Virus record (IMG/VR): IMGVR_UViG_3300021197_000450
Location: 1 to 54,097 of that record
DNA: 54,097 nucleotides
Direction: 5' to 3' (one strand)
DNA from: a virus
Below, one piece after another: positions 8,133 to 16,083 of this stretch; within the stretch, counting starts at the first letter, position 1; every line of letters starts with the position of its first letter. Below the pieces are notes generated by a model, which worked only from the letters and a program-made list of their open reading frames with translations, ran no database searches and had not been told where the DNA came from. The translations under genes were made by a program, and so were the position numbers.

Positions 8133-8140
8133 TATTTATT
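8133..8140 (-). promoter_or_regulatory. Probable T4-type late promoter for gp20
   Basis: Minus-strand AATAAATA, one mismatch from TATAAATA, lies directly against the upstream arm of the gp19 terminator, 46 bases before the TTG start of gp20. The arrangement copies that at 2815-2860. Confidence 0.5.
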
Positions 8141-8147
8141 CACTTCC

Positions 8148-8675
8148 TTAAGAAGTAGTACCAGATTCCCAGTACTGAACTTGGAACGTAACAGTAAATT
8201 CTTCGATTGTGTTAGTTGCATCGTAAGATACATCAATCGGAGAAACGTTTGTTGGGAACGTACCACGGAAGTTATATGTCTTAAGTGTGTCACCATTCTT
8301 ATCTAGCTGATCAATAATTAAGTCAGCTTGATAGTCTGTTGGATTAACAAGACCTTCGTTTGTAGTGTGACCATTGATACCATTCATCCAACGTTCCATA
8401 GCATTACGGACGTTAAAATCAGTATCGTTAATTACTGTGATATCCCATGTATCAAATGTTCTATCACCAGCAATCTTCAGTTCACGACCTCTGAACGGAA
8501 CAACAATCTCTGACATAATAGAGCCAGGAAGTTGTCCTGCTTTACACATGAATGATGTAAGTTCTACATCACCGCCTGCGTATCCTGGAAAGTTAACAGT
8601 AGCCTTGAATAAATTAGCTCTAGCACCGCCACCTTTCAGTTTTGCTTTGAAGTCATCGACTCCTAAAATAGCCAT
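8148..8675 (-). CDS. 19: Tail tube protein gp19
   Basis: This is the main tail tube subunit, placed directly after the sheath gene as in T4. The 175-residue product (T4: 163) has the gp19 features: KATVNFPGYAGGDVELTSFMCKAGQLPG at 23-50, VVPFRGRELKIAGDRTFDTWDITVINDTDF, and a C-terminal FRGTFPTNVSPIDVSYDATN block followed by the strand EFTVTFQVQYWE. The tube stacks inside the sheath and connects the gp48 cap to the neck. Transcription is most likely from the gp18 late promoter, with a terminator just downstream. Confidence 0.97.
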   Translation of the reverse strand: MAILGVDDFKAKLKGGGARANLFKATVNFPGYAGGDVELTSFMCKAGQLPGSIMSEIVVPFRGRELKIAGDRTFDTWDITVINDTDFNVRNAMERWMNGINGHTTNEGLVNPTDYQADLIIDQLDKNGDTLKTYNFRGTFPTNVSPIDVSYDATNTIEEFTVTFQVQYWESGTTS

Positions 8676-8698
8676 CTTTTATCTCCTAGTTAAGCGGG

Positions 8699-10495
8699 TT
8701 AGAATTGTTGACCAACTACTTCATCAAAGTCTACGCCAGTTCTAACAGCAACAAAATTCAGAGTAATGAAGTTGATAGAACGTGCAGGCTTAATGAAGAT
8801 AGTAGCAATGAATTCGTTGCGGTCAATAATCTCAGGTGTATTGTTTGTTTCATCACAAACTACTCTGAAATCGGTAATACCACGGCGACCTTTTACTTCT
8901 CTCAAGAACGGCTCCACAAGGTTAGTAAATTCTGCTCTTGTAAATTCATCGTTGAATTCAAAGAGTACAGACTTTGCTGCTCTTGCGATTGCTCTTTCAA
9001 GAGTAAGGAACAAGCGACGAACGTTAATACGATCAAACGCAGAAGGTCTACGAAGCATGGTCTTATCACCAAACAGTGTAATACCTGCACCTGGAATGTT
9101 CGCAATTGGGTTTACGTTTGCTCTGTAAAGTCTATCTCTATCTGCTTTCACAGGAGAATGTGCAATATCAATAGCCCCAAAATACTGACCTCTTCTCAGA
9201 CCAGCAGGTGAGAACCAAGGAGCAGTCTGTTGATCGGACTGTGCCATCAGACCAGCAGTCGAAGAGTTTGCTGGAATATCAATAAACTGATCGTTGTACT
9301 TATCAAAAACTTTGATGAAGTTGTTATCAAGGAAAAGATAAGAACTAGATGGAAGTAGATTTGCAAAAGTAATTGTATCATCTACAGGAGTAGTTGTGTT
9401 AATTACAGAAGATTTTGGTGGGGATGCAACTACAACACAGTCTTTACGAGTCGTAGCAGCAATGCTGTTAAGATCAGTAATAATTGTGTCTGCTGTAGTA
9501 TTAGCGCCAGTACTAGTAGTCACTGGCGGCGCAATCAAGAAGTCTACCTGATATGCATCTACATCTTCGATAAGATCAAAGCTACTAGCATACTCAGAAG
9601 TAGTAAGAGCACCAGAGTTTGCGCCATTTACAAGGCTGATAGTCTTAACGCCTTGTGCAGTTGCAATCAACTTATAATCATCTCCAGAATCTGCTGCGTC
9701 TGTGCCTGCGCCTGCTACTCTATAGTCAGAGTCAATGTTAGCAGCGTCTACAAGCCAAACATAACCAGATTGGTTGTTAAGAACATCAGCAATGTAATTT
9801 GTTGAGCCATCTGCGTTCTTTGCGTTTCTGGCTAACGAAAGATATGGGAATGTTTCAAGCACTCCGCCTTTGGTGCCCGTAAACTGGCCGTCTTGATCAA
9901 CAACAGCAACATGTACTTCATCACCTACACCAGTTTTACCAGCAAGGTATGAAGAAGTGCCAGGAGCTTGATCAAACTGATTTCTCAGTGACCATGTAGT
10001 AAATGCGGAGTCACCTACATCAAATCCACACATTTGAATTTGAATCGAATTACCAAGTGCGCCTGGATATTTTGCGACAAAGCTATGGCCATCAGAATCT
10101 AAAGCGCTAAGAAGATTGTTGAAATCAGTTTCATTCTTAACAAGTCGTGTGCCTCTAGTAGAAGCGACACTAACACCAGACGAAACTCCACCTGTCTTGT
10201 CAGAATCGTAAGAGTTGAATGCAGCGCTCGTTACAGCACGAATGTTCAGAAGCTGATTAGAATACTTTGAGAAGTGTGAAGCAGTATGAAAATCAACTGC
10301 GTTAGTTGTGTCAGGCGTAGCAAATTTAGAAACAAGGGTTGCTTCATTGTCTACAGACGTGGGTACATTGACTGGACCCCAACGATAGTTACCAACAAAT
10401 ACACCAGTTGTGGTGCCAACGTTTGGTACAATGCCAGTGAGATCAATCTCACGAACAACTACGGCTGGAGACAGCGAAGGCGTGAAAAAAGCCAT
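8699..10495 (-). CDS. 18: Tail sheath protein gp18
   Basis: This is the contractile sheath subunit. The 598-residue product begins with the typical MAFFTPSLSPAVVVREIDLT, followed by GVFVGNYRWGPVN (about 32-44). The C-terminal block RRPSAFDRINVRRLFLTLER with RAEFTNLVEPFLREVKGRRG and ARSINFITLNFVAVRTG is the conserved sheath core that forms the inter-subunit strand mesh. It is shorter than T4 gp18 (659) in the variable middle domains, which are Asp/Ser/Thr-rich here. GAGGA lies about seven bases before ATG 10495, and a late promoter lies in the gap upstream. Confidence 0.98.
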   Translation of the reverse strand: MAFFTPSLSPAVVVREIDLTGIVPNVGTTTGVFVGNYRWGPVNVPTSVDNEATLVSKFATPDTTNAVDFHTASHFSKYSNQLLNIRAVTSAAFNSYDSDKTGGVSSGVSVASTRGTRLVKNETDFNNLLSALDSDGHSFVAKYPGALGNSIQIQMCGFDVGDSAFTTWSLRNQFDQAPGTSSYLAGKTGVGDEVHVAVVDQDGQFTGTKGGVLETFPYLSLARNAKNADGSTNYIADVLNNQSGYVWLVDAANIDSDYRVAGAGTDAADSGDDYKLIATAQGVKTISLVNGANSGALTTSEYASSFDLIEDVDAYQVDFLIAPPVTTSTGANTTADTIITDLNSIAATTRKDCVVVASPPKSSVINTTTPVDDTITFANLLPSSSYLFLDNNFIKVFDKYNDQFIDIPANSSTAGLMAQSDQQTAPWFSPAGLRRGQYFGAIDIAHSPVKADRDRLYRANVNPIANIPGAGITLFGDKTMLRRPSAFDRINVRRLFLTLERAIARAAKSVLFEFNDEFTRAEFTNLVEPFLREVKGRRGITDFRVVCDETNNTPEIIDRNEFIATIFIKPARSINFITLNFVAVRTGVDFDEVVGQQF

Positions 10496-10565
10496 GAGTC
10501 TTCCTCTTTTTCGTTTGAATTAATTATAAGGGTTGCATAATAAGATTTATTTCAAACAGTACTAA

Positions 10566-10573
10566 TATTTATA
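10566..10573 (-). promoter_or_regulatory. T4-type late promoter for gp18-gp19
   Basis: A perfect minus-strand TATAAATA lies in the 91-base gap between gp17 and gp18, 70 bases before the gp18 ATG. The leader also contains a 7-bp inverted repeat (GTTTGAA/TTCAAAC) with a long loop. Confidence 0.75.
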
Positions 10574-10586
10574 AAATAAACAATTT

Positions 10587-12176
10587 TTAGAACATACCTG
10601 TTCTAGTTTCAAACCAAACGTCACCACCATTCACTTCTCTTTTCTCATTTTCAATGCCATCATCAATAAATCCAACTGGAGTTATCTCTTCTTCAATAGC
10701 CTTTATCTTTTCATCATAAAGCATTTGTCTGATACTTAAATCGGACTGATTAATAAATGATTCTGTTCCGACATACCATGCAAACATAACCAAGTTCATA
10801 ACTAAGTCATCATGATTTCCACTTGATGCTTCAAAAGAATTGCCTTTAGCTTCAAAAGTAGAACACTCGGATATTGTATCAATATCTAATAACTCTAATT
10901 TATTTTCTTCAATCAAGTCTTTAAGATTAGAACATCCAATTTGCTTGATCTTTCTGTTCATTGTAACGCCAATTGCATTAGCTTTAATCATTGACTCTAC
11001 ATGTACATTCTCATATTCAATATCATAGTAAAGACCATTCGCCACTACAGAGCCTGCATCATTTGATTCTACAATGACATATGCATCGTTATAGGTCTTT
11101 GCCCATTTATGAATAACACTTGGAAACAAAATTGGAGAAACTAAGTTGTTCTTATAGATAGCAACTTGCTTAAATGGTGTCTGTGTGATATCAATGACAT
11201 TGAATGTAGAATAGTCTTGCCCTCTACCTTTAGCTACATCTACTGTCATAATATAATCATGACCTGACTTTGGCTGCTCATATATTCTAACATCACCTTT
11301 ATCTTCTAAAGGCATAGATGCTTTCATATTCAACAAAGCATCCGCAGCAATCAGTGTATTACCTGTTCCAAAAAAGGTGTTTCCAAACTCTTGTTGGAAC
11401 TGTAATTCTGAAGTGTTTGAGATTGTTTGCTGTTTCCATTCATCGTCTCTGCCAGGCACATCCCACCAGTCAACTCTAAATGATTTAAATTCATTTGTCT
11501 CTTGTACAGCACCTTCATAGATTTTATGAAAAGTATTACCAATGCCGTTAGCTGTAGAAGTAATAATAACTCTTGATGTTTTACCAGATGAGATAACAGG
11601 ATATGTTGAAGTGTAAAACTGTGCTGCATTTTCTACAAACGCAAACTCATCTAGAAACAGTAGATTAACAGACAAACCACGAATAGATGATCCTGATGTT
11701 GCTGCTGCAATAATTCTTGAATTGTTACTAAACTCTAGCGAGCCTTTGTTAAGTGCTTTTGTGCCAGGTTGTAGAAAGAAAGGTACGTTCTCTAGAGCAA
11801 GTGTAATTCTAGCAAGCATCTCTCTTGCAGTAGCGCCTTTGTTTGCTAGAACAGCAATAGTCTGATCCGCATGAAACAGTGCATACCAAAGAATGTACAT
11901 ACATGAGCTAATAGACTTACCAGACTGTCTACACGCTAGTACGATAGAAAATCTACTACTTTCAAAGTGTTCAAACATCTTCTTCTGATAGGGGTACATT
12001 TCAAACGGCACCAGTCCTCTATCAAGATTAATTACTTTACCATATTTTTCAGCAAAGTAAACAGGGTCTTTCATACACTTTTGATATTCTTTGATATCTT
12101 TTTTAGTCCAGGCTTGCTGTACACCGTCTTTCTTGACTTGTGCATTGCCTAGATAAGTTTCTTTTTCGAAATTCAT
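10587..12176 (-). CDS. 17: Terminase large subunit gp17
   Basis: This is the DNA-packaging motor ATPase and nuclease. In the 529-residue product (T4: 610) the ATPase has Walker A CRQSGKS at about 82-88, Walker B LLFLDEFAF with Asp176-Glu177, and coupling motif TSTANG near 206-211. The C-terminal RNase H-fold nuclease starts at MTVDVAKGRGQDYSTF (about 315), whose first Asp is a metal ligand. A second acidic site is VIVESNDAG, and SGNHDDLVMNLVMF supplies the last. It follows gp16 and a small membrane protein gene, with four bases of overlap with the latter, so all three are likely co-transcribed from the late promoter at 12783. Confidence 0.98.
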   Translation of the reverse strand: MNFEKETYLGNAQVKKDGVQQAWTKKDIKEYQKCMKDPVYFAEKYGKVINLDRGLVPFEMYPYQKKMFEHFESSRFSIVLACRQSGKSISSCMYILWYALFHADQTIAVLANKGATAREMLARITLALENVPFFLQPGTKALNKGSLEFSNNSRIIAAATSGSSIRGLSVNLLFLDEFAFVENAAQFYTSTYPVISSGKTSRVIITSTANGIGNTFHKIYEGAVQETNEFKSFRVDWWDVPGRDDEWKQQTISNTSELQFQQEFGNTFFGTGNTLIAADALLNMKASMPLEDKGDVRIYEQPKSGHDYIMTVDVAKGRGQDYSTFNVIDITQTPFKQVAIYKNNLVSPILFPSVIHKWAKTYNDAYVIVESNDAGSVVANGLYYDIEYENVHVESMIKANAIGVTMNRKIKQIGCSNLKDLIEENKLELLDIDTISECSTFEAKGNSFEASSGNHDDLVMNLVMFAWYVGTESFINQSDLSIRQMLYDEKIKAIEEEITPVGFIDDGIENEKREVNGGDVWFETRTGMF

Positions 12177-12412
12177 TTAATAAATCTTTTGGCAAATTTG
12201 TGTAGTGCATAGAACCAAACACCATTAATCAAAGGTTCTACAATAGCATCTACTGCTGCTAACTCCATTGCTGCACCTGTAATAAGCCAATTACAGATAG
12301 TTGCAATAAAAATATGTCCAATTGTGTAAATTACTGCTAGTAGAATACTTGATTCACCTATCAGTTTTTTTAAGAGTTTAAATATACCTCTAGTCAGTTC
12401 CGTCAGTATCAT
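12173..12412 (-). CDS. Small membrane protein, DUF2061-like, between terminase subunits
   Basis: The 79-residue product has two hydrophobic segments, about 20-46 (SSILLAVIYTIGHIFIATIC and following) and 53-70. The ITG...E...Y...HK pattern recalls the DUF2061 family of short two-helix membrane proteins that also occurs in other phages. Function is unknown. The start is ATG 12412, because GGAGGT lies eight bases before it; a TTG six bases upstream would be too close. It overlaps the end of gp16 by 23 bases and gp17 by 4, so it is translated with terminase although it is not a known packaging factor. Confidence 0.72.
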   Translation of the reverse strand: MILTELTRGIFKLLKKLIGESSILLAVIYTIGHIFIATICNWLITGAAMELAAVDAIVEPLINGVWFYALHKFAKRFIK

Positions 12413-12737
12413 GTTCAATTACCTCCATATCGCCCGACAACATCTTTTGTAAATCTGCTGTTGAGCCCACAAATACATTATTTTGAGTTAGCTGTTTCTT
12501 CTCTTCTTTCTTTGTGCCATTTAAGTCTACTTTTTTCTTCTGTAAGTCCATAAGCCTATCAGTAACTTCAGACTGCTGTTTGATCATGCTGGAAAGAACT
12601 TCAAATGCTCTTGGATGCTCAGACTCTCTTGCGACCTCCATCATCAGATCGAGTCCTTCTCTGCCTTTATCAAGCAGCTCATAATATGTTGATCTTGAAT
12701 ACTCAAAATCATCTTTAGCATCATTTTCTTCAATCAT
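12390..12737 (-). CDS. 16: Terminase small subunit gp16
   Basis: This is the small terminase subunit, which recognises DNA and regulates gp17. The 115-residue product (T4: 164) is helical, with the central block YELLDKGREGLDLMMEVARE and HPRAFEVLSSMIKQQSEVTD forming the coiled-coil oligomerisation core of gp16. A Lys-rich segment (DLQKKKVDLNGTKKEEKK) and an acidic tail follow. Position directly upstream of gp17 supports the call. It is the first gene after a perfect late promoter. Confidence 0.88.
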   Translation of the reverse strand: MIEENDAKDDFEYSRSTYYELLDKGREGLDLMMEVARESEHPRAFEVLSSMIKQQSEVTDRLMDLQKKKVDLNGTKKEEKKQLTQNNVFVGSTADLQKMLSGDMEVIEHDTDGTD

Positions 12738-12782
12738 TAGTATTCCAGTAAAATTAAACCAAAAGTATCTATTGCTTTTATG

Positions 12783-12790
12783 TATTTATA
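12783..12790 (-). promoter_or_regulatory. T4-type late promoter for the terminase operon
   Basis: A perfect minus-strand TATAAATA lies 45 bases before the gp16 ATG, in the 64-base gap after the asparagine-synthetase-like gene. No convincing terminator is seen for the gene upstream. Confidence 0.78.
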
Positions 12791-12801
12791 ATATGCAATT
12801 T

Positions 12802-13647
12802 TTAAATACCAAAAGATACCTTTTGACCATAATGCACAGGAAAATCAAGTGCTTCCATGTATTTTGTAAATGGTGACTTATTTGCTTTCTTAATTACTCG
12901 CTCATCTAAAGAGAAATACTCTTTCCATACGCTATAGTCAGATAACGGAAATCTATGTTCAATACCTCTACTTGCATATAGATCAATTGTGTCAGCAAAA
13001 AACTCAGCAAGTAACTCATCATCGCCTGTTACATAAAGCTCATCAGCACCTAAGCCACTGATCACAACATTATCTGAAATGAAATTAACAATAAAGTCAT
13101 GGCCACTGCCTTCTGTAAATCCATCAAGTATTGTGCCATTGACAAGCTTTGTTCGCTTCTCAAGCACATCTTCATTTTCAATAGATCGTAAAGAAAGAGC
13201 ATTAAACTTTAAGTTTTGTTTTAGCGCAGATGCTGCTATTACGCCAGAGTCGTGTCCGCAACTCATTGTGATAGTCGGACTATCAATACATCTCAGTGCA
13301 ACAGCATCATCAATTGCTTGAAAGAAATCATCGAAGCTGGACTTTCTTTCAAAACCCTGAGGAGGAATATAATATTTTTTAGTTGTATTCCAGTTTTGTT
13401 TACAGTATACTATTTCATTATTTTCAATAACGATAGTCGAGTTTCTAGGTAATTGCCTAGGAGATTGACTGCCTGCAAAATCTGTTATGTAAATAGTTTT
13501 ATTATCTTCAGTAATTTTAACTAGATAATCACCTCTGAGATATCTATAACTATCTAGTCTTTCAGCTTTCCATATCTCAAGAACGTCTACCGGACAAAAA
13601 CCTTTAACTACAATATTCAAGCCGTCATCATTATATAAGTGTTGCAT
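12802..13647 (-). CDS. Asparagine-synthetase-like ATP-pyrophosphatase protein
   Basis: The C-terminal half resembles the synthetase domain of class II asparagine synthetases, which activate aspartate with ATP. SCGHDS at residues 129-134 stands at the PP-loop (usual form SGGLDS), and VVISGLGADELY (about 194-205) corresponds to the GDGGDELF block. The tail HRFPLSDYSVWKEYF resembles the R.PFLD region. The N-terminal about 95 residues are where a glutaminase domain would be, but there is no Cys at position 2 and they are too short, so ammonia-dependent or non-canonical chemistry is likely. The length of 281 is half that of AsnB (about 550). It is placed between gp15 and gp16 in the structural cluster, where T4 has no such gene. 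It may instead modify a peptide or glycan. Confidence 0.8.
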   Translation of the reverse strand: MQHLYNDDGLNIVVKGFCPVDVLEIWKAERLDSYRYLRGDYLVKITEDNKTIYITDFAGSQSPRQLPRNSTIVIENNEIVYCKQNWNTTKKYYIPPQGFERKSSFDDFFQAIDDAVALRCIDSPTITMSCGHDSGVIAASALKQNLKFNALSLRSIENEDVLEKRTKLVNGTILDGFTEGSGHDFIVNFISDNVVISGLGADELYVTGDDELLAEFFADTIDLYASRGIEHRFPLSDYSVWKEYFSLDERVIKKANKSPFTKYMEALDFPVHYGQKVSFGI

Positions 13648-13651
13648 TTTT

Positions 13652-14440
13652 TTAGATGCTATCGCCTAACCCTGGATATAAGAAAGTTGTTGTAGTGTTG
13701 AAGTCACTGTCTGCAATGATATTTAATGAAGTCGGATTTGGCACAACAGTAATACGCTCAAAGTGATCAATGAGAGTAGCAGTATCAGAGTCCTTAAGAT
13801 CAACAATAGCCTTGCGAATGATCTTGCTATCTGAAATAGGACCAAAGAACTGTGTTTTAATCTCAAAATCTAGAGTGTAAATAATAGTTCTTCTATTCTC
13901 TAGCTGCCCCTCATAGTCATCACTAAAAGACAATCCAATCAGAGAGATTGGCACATCTTCTGTGATATCATTATAATCAGCAAACGGCTTCATTGTAATT
14001 GTGTATGAAGGATTAAAGAAAGGAATAATCTGTTCTAAAATCTGTACAGCATCTTCATTTGCTTTTGCTAAAATATTCAACTGAAAGTTAATAATATATG
14101 GTACCGCAGTAAAGAATTTAGTTCTTACACCGTTATTAGTTGAGACTAGTCTTGAGAAGTTATTTGTTTTTGGTAGCTGCCTGCTTGGATCAAAGTAAAG
14201 AGCAGACATTTCAAACGACATTCTAGGTAACTTAATAGCTAATTTTTCATCAGATAAGTTTTCAGTTTCACGAATACGCTCTAAAAACTTTTGCTTTGGT
14301 GCATAGCTTAAAGGAACTTTCAGTTGACTAATAGTTGCGCCTGAGCTATTCTTTCTCATAACATATATGTTGTTAAACAGTGTGCCAAAAACAGCAACGC
14401 ATTTACGAATCTTTTCGTGATAGAAATGTTGATTTAACAT
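13652..14440 (-). CDS. 15: Tail sheath stabiliser / neck protein gp15
   Basis: This is the tail terminator that caps the sheath and tube and joins the tail to the head. The 262-residue product (T4: 272) begins MLNQHFYHEKIRKCVAVFGTLFNNIYV, the diagnostic gp15 N-terminus. It continues with LKVPLSYAPKQKFLER and AIKLPRMSFEM, also conserved. Order gp13-gp14-gp15 on the same strand is as in T4. One base separates it from gp14 upstream and four from the next gene downstream. Confidence 0.96.
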   Translation of the reverse strand: MLNQHFYHEKIRKCVAVFGTLFNNIYVMRKNSSGATISQLKVPLSYAPKQKFLERIRETENLSDEKLAIKLPRMSFEMSALYFDPSRQLPKTNNFSRLVSTNNGVRTKFFTAVPYIINFQLNILAKANEDAVQILEQIIPFFNPSYTITMKPFADYNDITEDVPISLIGLSFSDDYEGQLENRRTIIYTLDFEIKTQFFGPISDSKIIRKAIVDLKDSDTATLIDHFERITVVPNPTSLNIIADSDFNTTTTFLYPGLGDSI

Positions 14441-14441
14441 C

Positions 14442-15314
14442 TTATGTCACCTCACCAAATGGGTTGCTTTCACTGAAGTCAATAATGGTATCACCTGTCG
14501 TTTCAAATGCAGCATTCTGACTAAAGGATTGTTGCAGTTCTTCGTTGATAGCAGAGATTGTCTTTGTGATGTTGCTAGTTGTAGAAGTGATAGATGTGCC
14601 TGCGCTAAACGTTCTGAACTTACCATCAGTAGAGCCGATATGTGCAACTTGTAGAATATTAGTAGACGCATCCCAATTCACAATCTCACCTACAAGCTTA
14701 GGACCATTTGCGCTATCAACAAGATATTGAATATTTTCACCAAGCTGGAGCGCATCAGAATCAGATGCAGTAAGTGTTAATTTAATAACGTTACCTAGTG
14801 CCTCAACTTCATCAACAGACTCATTGCCTGTATCAAAGTCTTCATCATTGTACTCAAACAATTCAATGTCAAGTCTATATGTAGGAAGGTTAGATAACTG
14901 ATAGAAAGGTGTGTCATCTACAACTCTCATAATTTCAAAGATTTGATCCGACAAACCAAGATATATCAAATCACCTTCGTTTGGTCTATTGTTCGTGACA
15001 TGTGCGCCCACAACAGCATCCCATCTGCGCCGTGCAACATGCATTGTTGCTCTGTCACGAATTTCTACACCAAACTTGCTGAACAGGTCTTGATCACCCT
15101 CAAAGCCGTCTGTATTTTCAAGATACATCTCAATTGTGTGTGCATTGTCAAATCTAGAAACAGCATCTTCACCAAAAATCTCATCTTCATTGACAAGAGT
15201 TCTTGGTAAATATTCAACATCTTGACCATAAATCTTTAGAGACTCAATAATGATATCTTCATAAAGATTTTGTTCAGACCTTACTGCTTGTGATATATAT
15301 GGATTTCTAGCCAT
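14442..15314 (-). CDS. 14: Neck protein gp14
   Basis: This is a neck protein that with gp13 closes the packaged head and forms the tail-attachment site. The 290-residue product starts MARNPYISQAVRSEQNLYED, and the block VEYLPRTLVNEDEIFGEDAVSRFDN (about 35-60) is characteristic of gp14. RRRWDAVVG and NRPNEGDLIYLGLSDQIFEI are also conserved. The C-terminal third is variable and Ser/Thr/Asp-rich. It lies between gp13 and gp15 with gaps of 1-3 bases. Confidence 0.95.
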   Translation of the reverse strand: MARNPYISQAVRSEQNLYEDIIIESLKIYGQDVEYLPRTLVNEDEIFGEDAVSRFDNAHTIEMYLENTDGFEGDQDLFSKFGVEIRDRATMHVARRRWDAVVGAHVTNNRPNEGDLIYLGLSDQIFEIMRVVDDTPFYQLSNLPTYRLDIELFEYNDEDFDTGNESVDEVEALGNVIKLTLTASDSDALQLGENIQYLVDSANGPKLVGEIVNWDASTNILQVAHIGSTDGKFRTFSAGTSITSTTSNITKTISAINEELQQSFSQNAAFETTGDTIIDFSESNPFGEVT

Positions 15315-15317
15315 GTC

Positions 15318-16073
15318 TTATCCTAAAAAGAAGTCAACAGGCATTTCATGAGTAAGTCTGACTTGTTCTCTTAATCTTTCGATTTCTTGAGTTGCATCAT
15401 CATACAATTGTCTGCCGTTCATTGTTACTCCGCCTGGTAGAACCATACCATCAAATTTAATCAAGTTGGCTCCCCATTGTTGCTTAATCAGTTGTGTCAA
15501 ATACTCTTTTAAGAAAATATCATTATATACGTCCGTGTGTGTTTGTGGATCAATTGCTTGATAGACTTCAAAGACAATATATGTACCTGCTTCGATTTTC
15601 TGATTATTGAAATCGCCATGAATATAAATTCTATTTTGATTTCTGCTAAAAGTAATCTGAGGATGACCGTTCAATTTCATATCAAGCAAAGAAACGTATT
15701 GTCGCATTTGCTCATAGTAAGCCAAGTCGCCAATAAACGTATTTAAGTCATAAAGTTCATTAAGAGACAGTTGATATTTTAAATCAAAGAAGTTCGATGA
15801 TGTTGTTCCTGAAGAGTTGACAGGAAAAAGTCTCTGTACAAAAAAGACATTATCGTTTACCGTAATGTATTTGTTAGTTACATCAGTAGCAGTGACAAGA
15901 TGCTTCACATAAGTTCTAAACAATCCATCAGAGTTATACTCCCGATAGAACTGAATAGCTTCATCTACACGATCTTCTACTTGATTCGTTTCTACGTTAA
16001 TTTCAATTACAGGATCACCAAGCTTTCTCTTGCAATAGTCAATCAGTCCCTGTCTAGTAGATGGATTAGCCAT
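15318..16073 (-). CDS. 13: Neck protein gp13
   Basis: This is the head-completion neck protein that binds the portal after packaging. In the 251-residue product the start MANPSTRQGLIDYCKRKLGD and the following PVIEINV...QVEDRVDEAIQFY block are typical gp13. KYDGMVLPGG-type text (LIKFDGMVLPGGVTMNG) and IYHDA-like ending QLYDDATQEIERLREQ also fit. T4 gp13 is 309 residues. It is followed immediately by gp14 and gp15 and preceded by two fibre genes. Confidence 0.95.
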   Translation of the reverse strand: MANPSTRQGLIDYCKRKLGDPVIEINVETNQVEDRVDEAIQFYREYNSDGLFRTYVKHLVTATDVTNKYITVNDNVFFVQRLFPVNSSGTTSSNFFDLKYQLSLNELYDLNTFIGDLAYYEQMRQYVSLLDMKLNGHPQITFSRNQNRIYIHGDFNNQKIEAGTYIVFEVYQAIDPQTHTDVYNDIFLKEYLTQLIKQQWGANLIKFDGMVLPGGVTMNGRQLYDDATQEIERLREQVRLTHEMPVDFFLG

Positions 16074-16083
16074 TCAATAGTCC

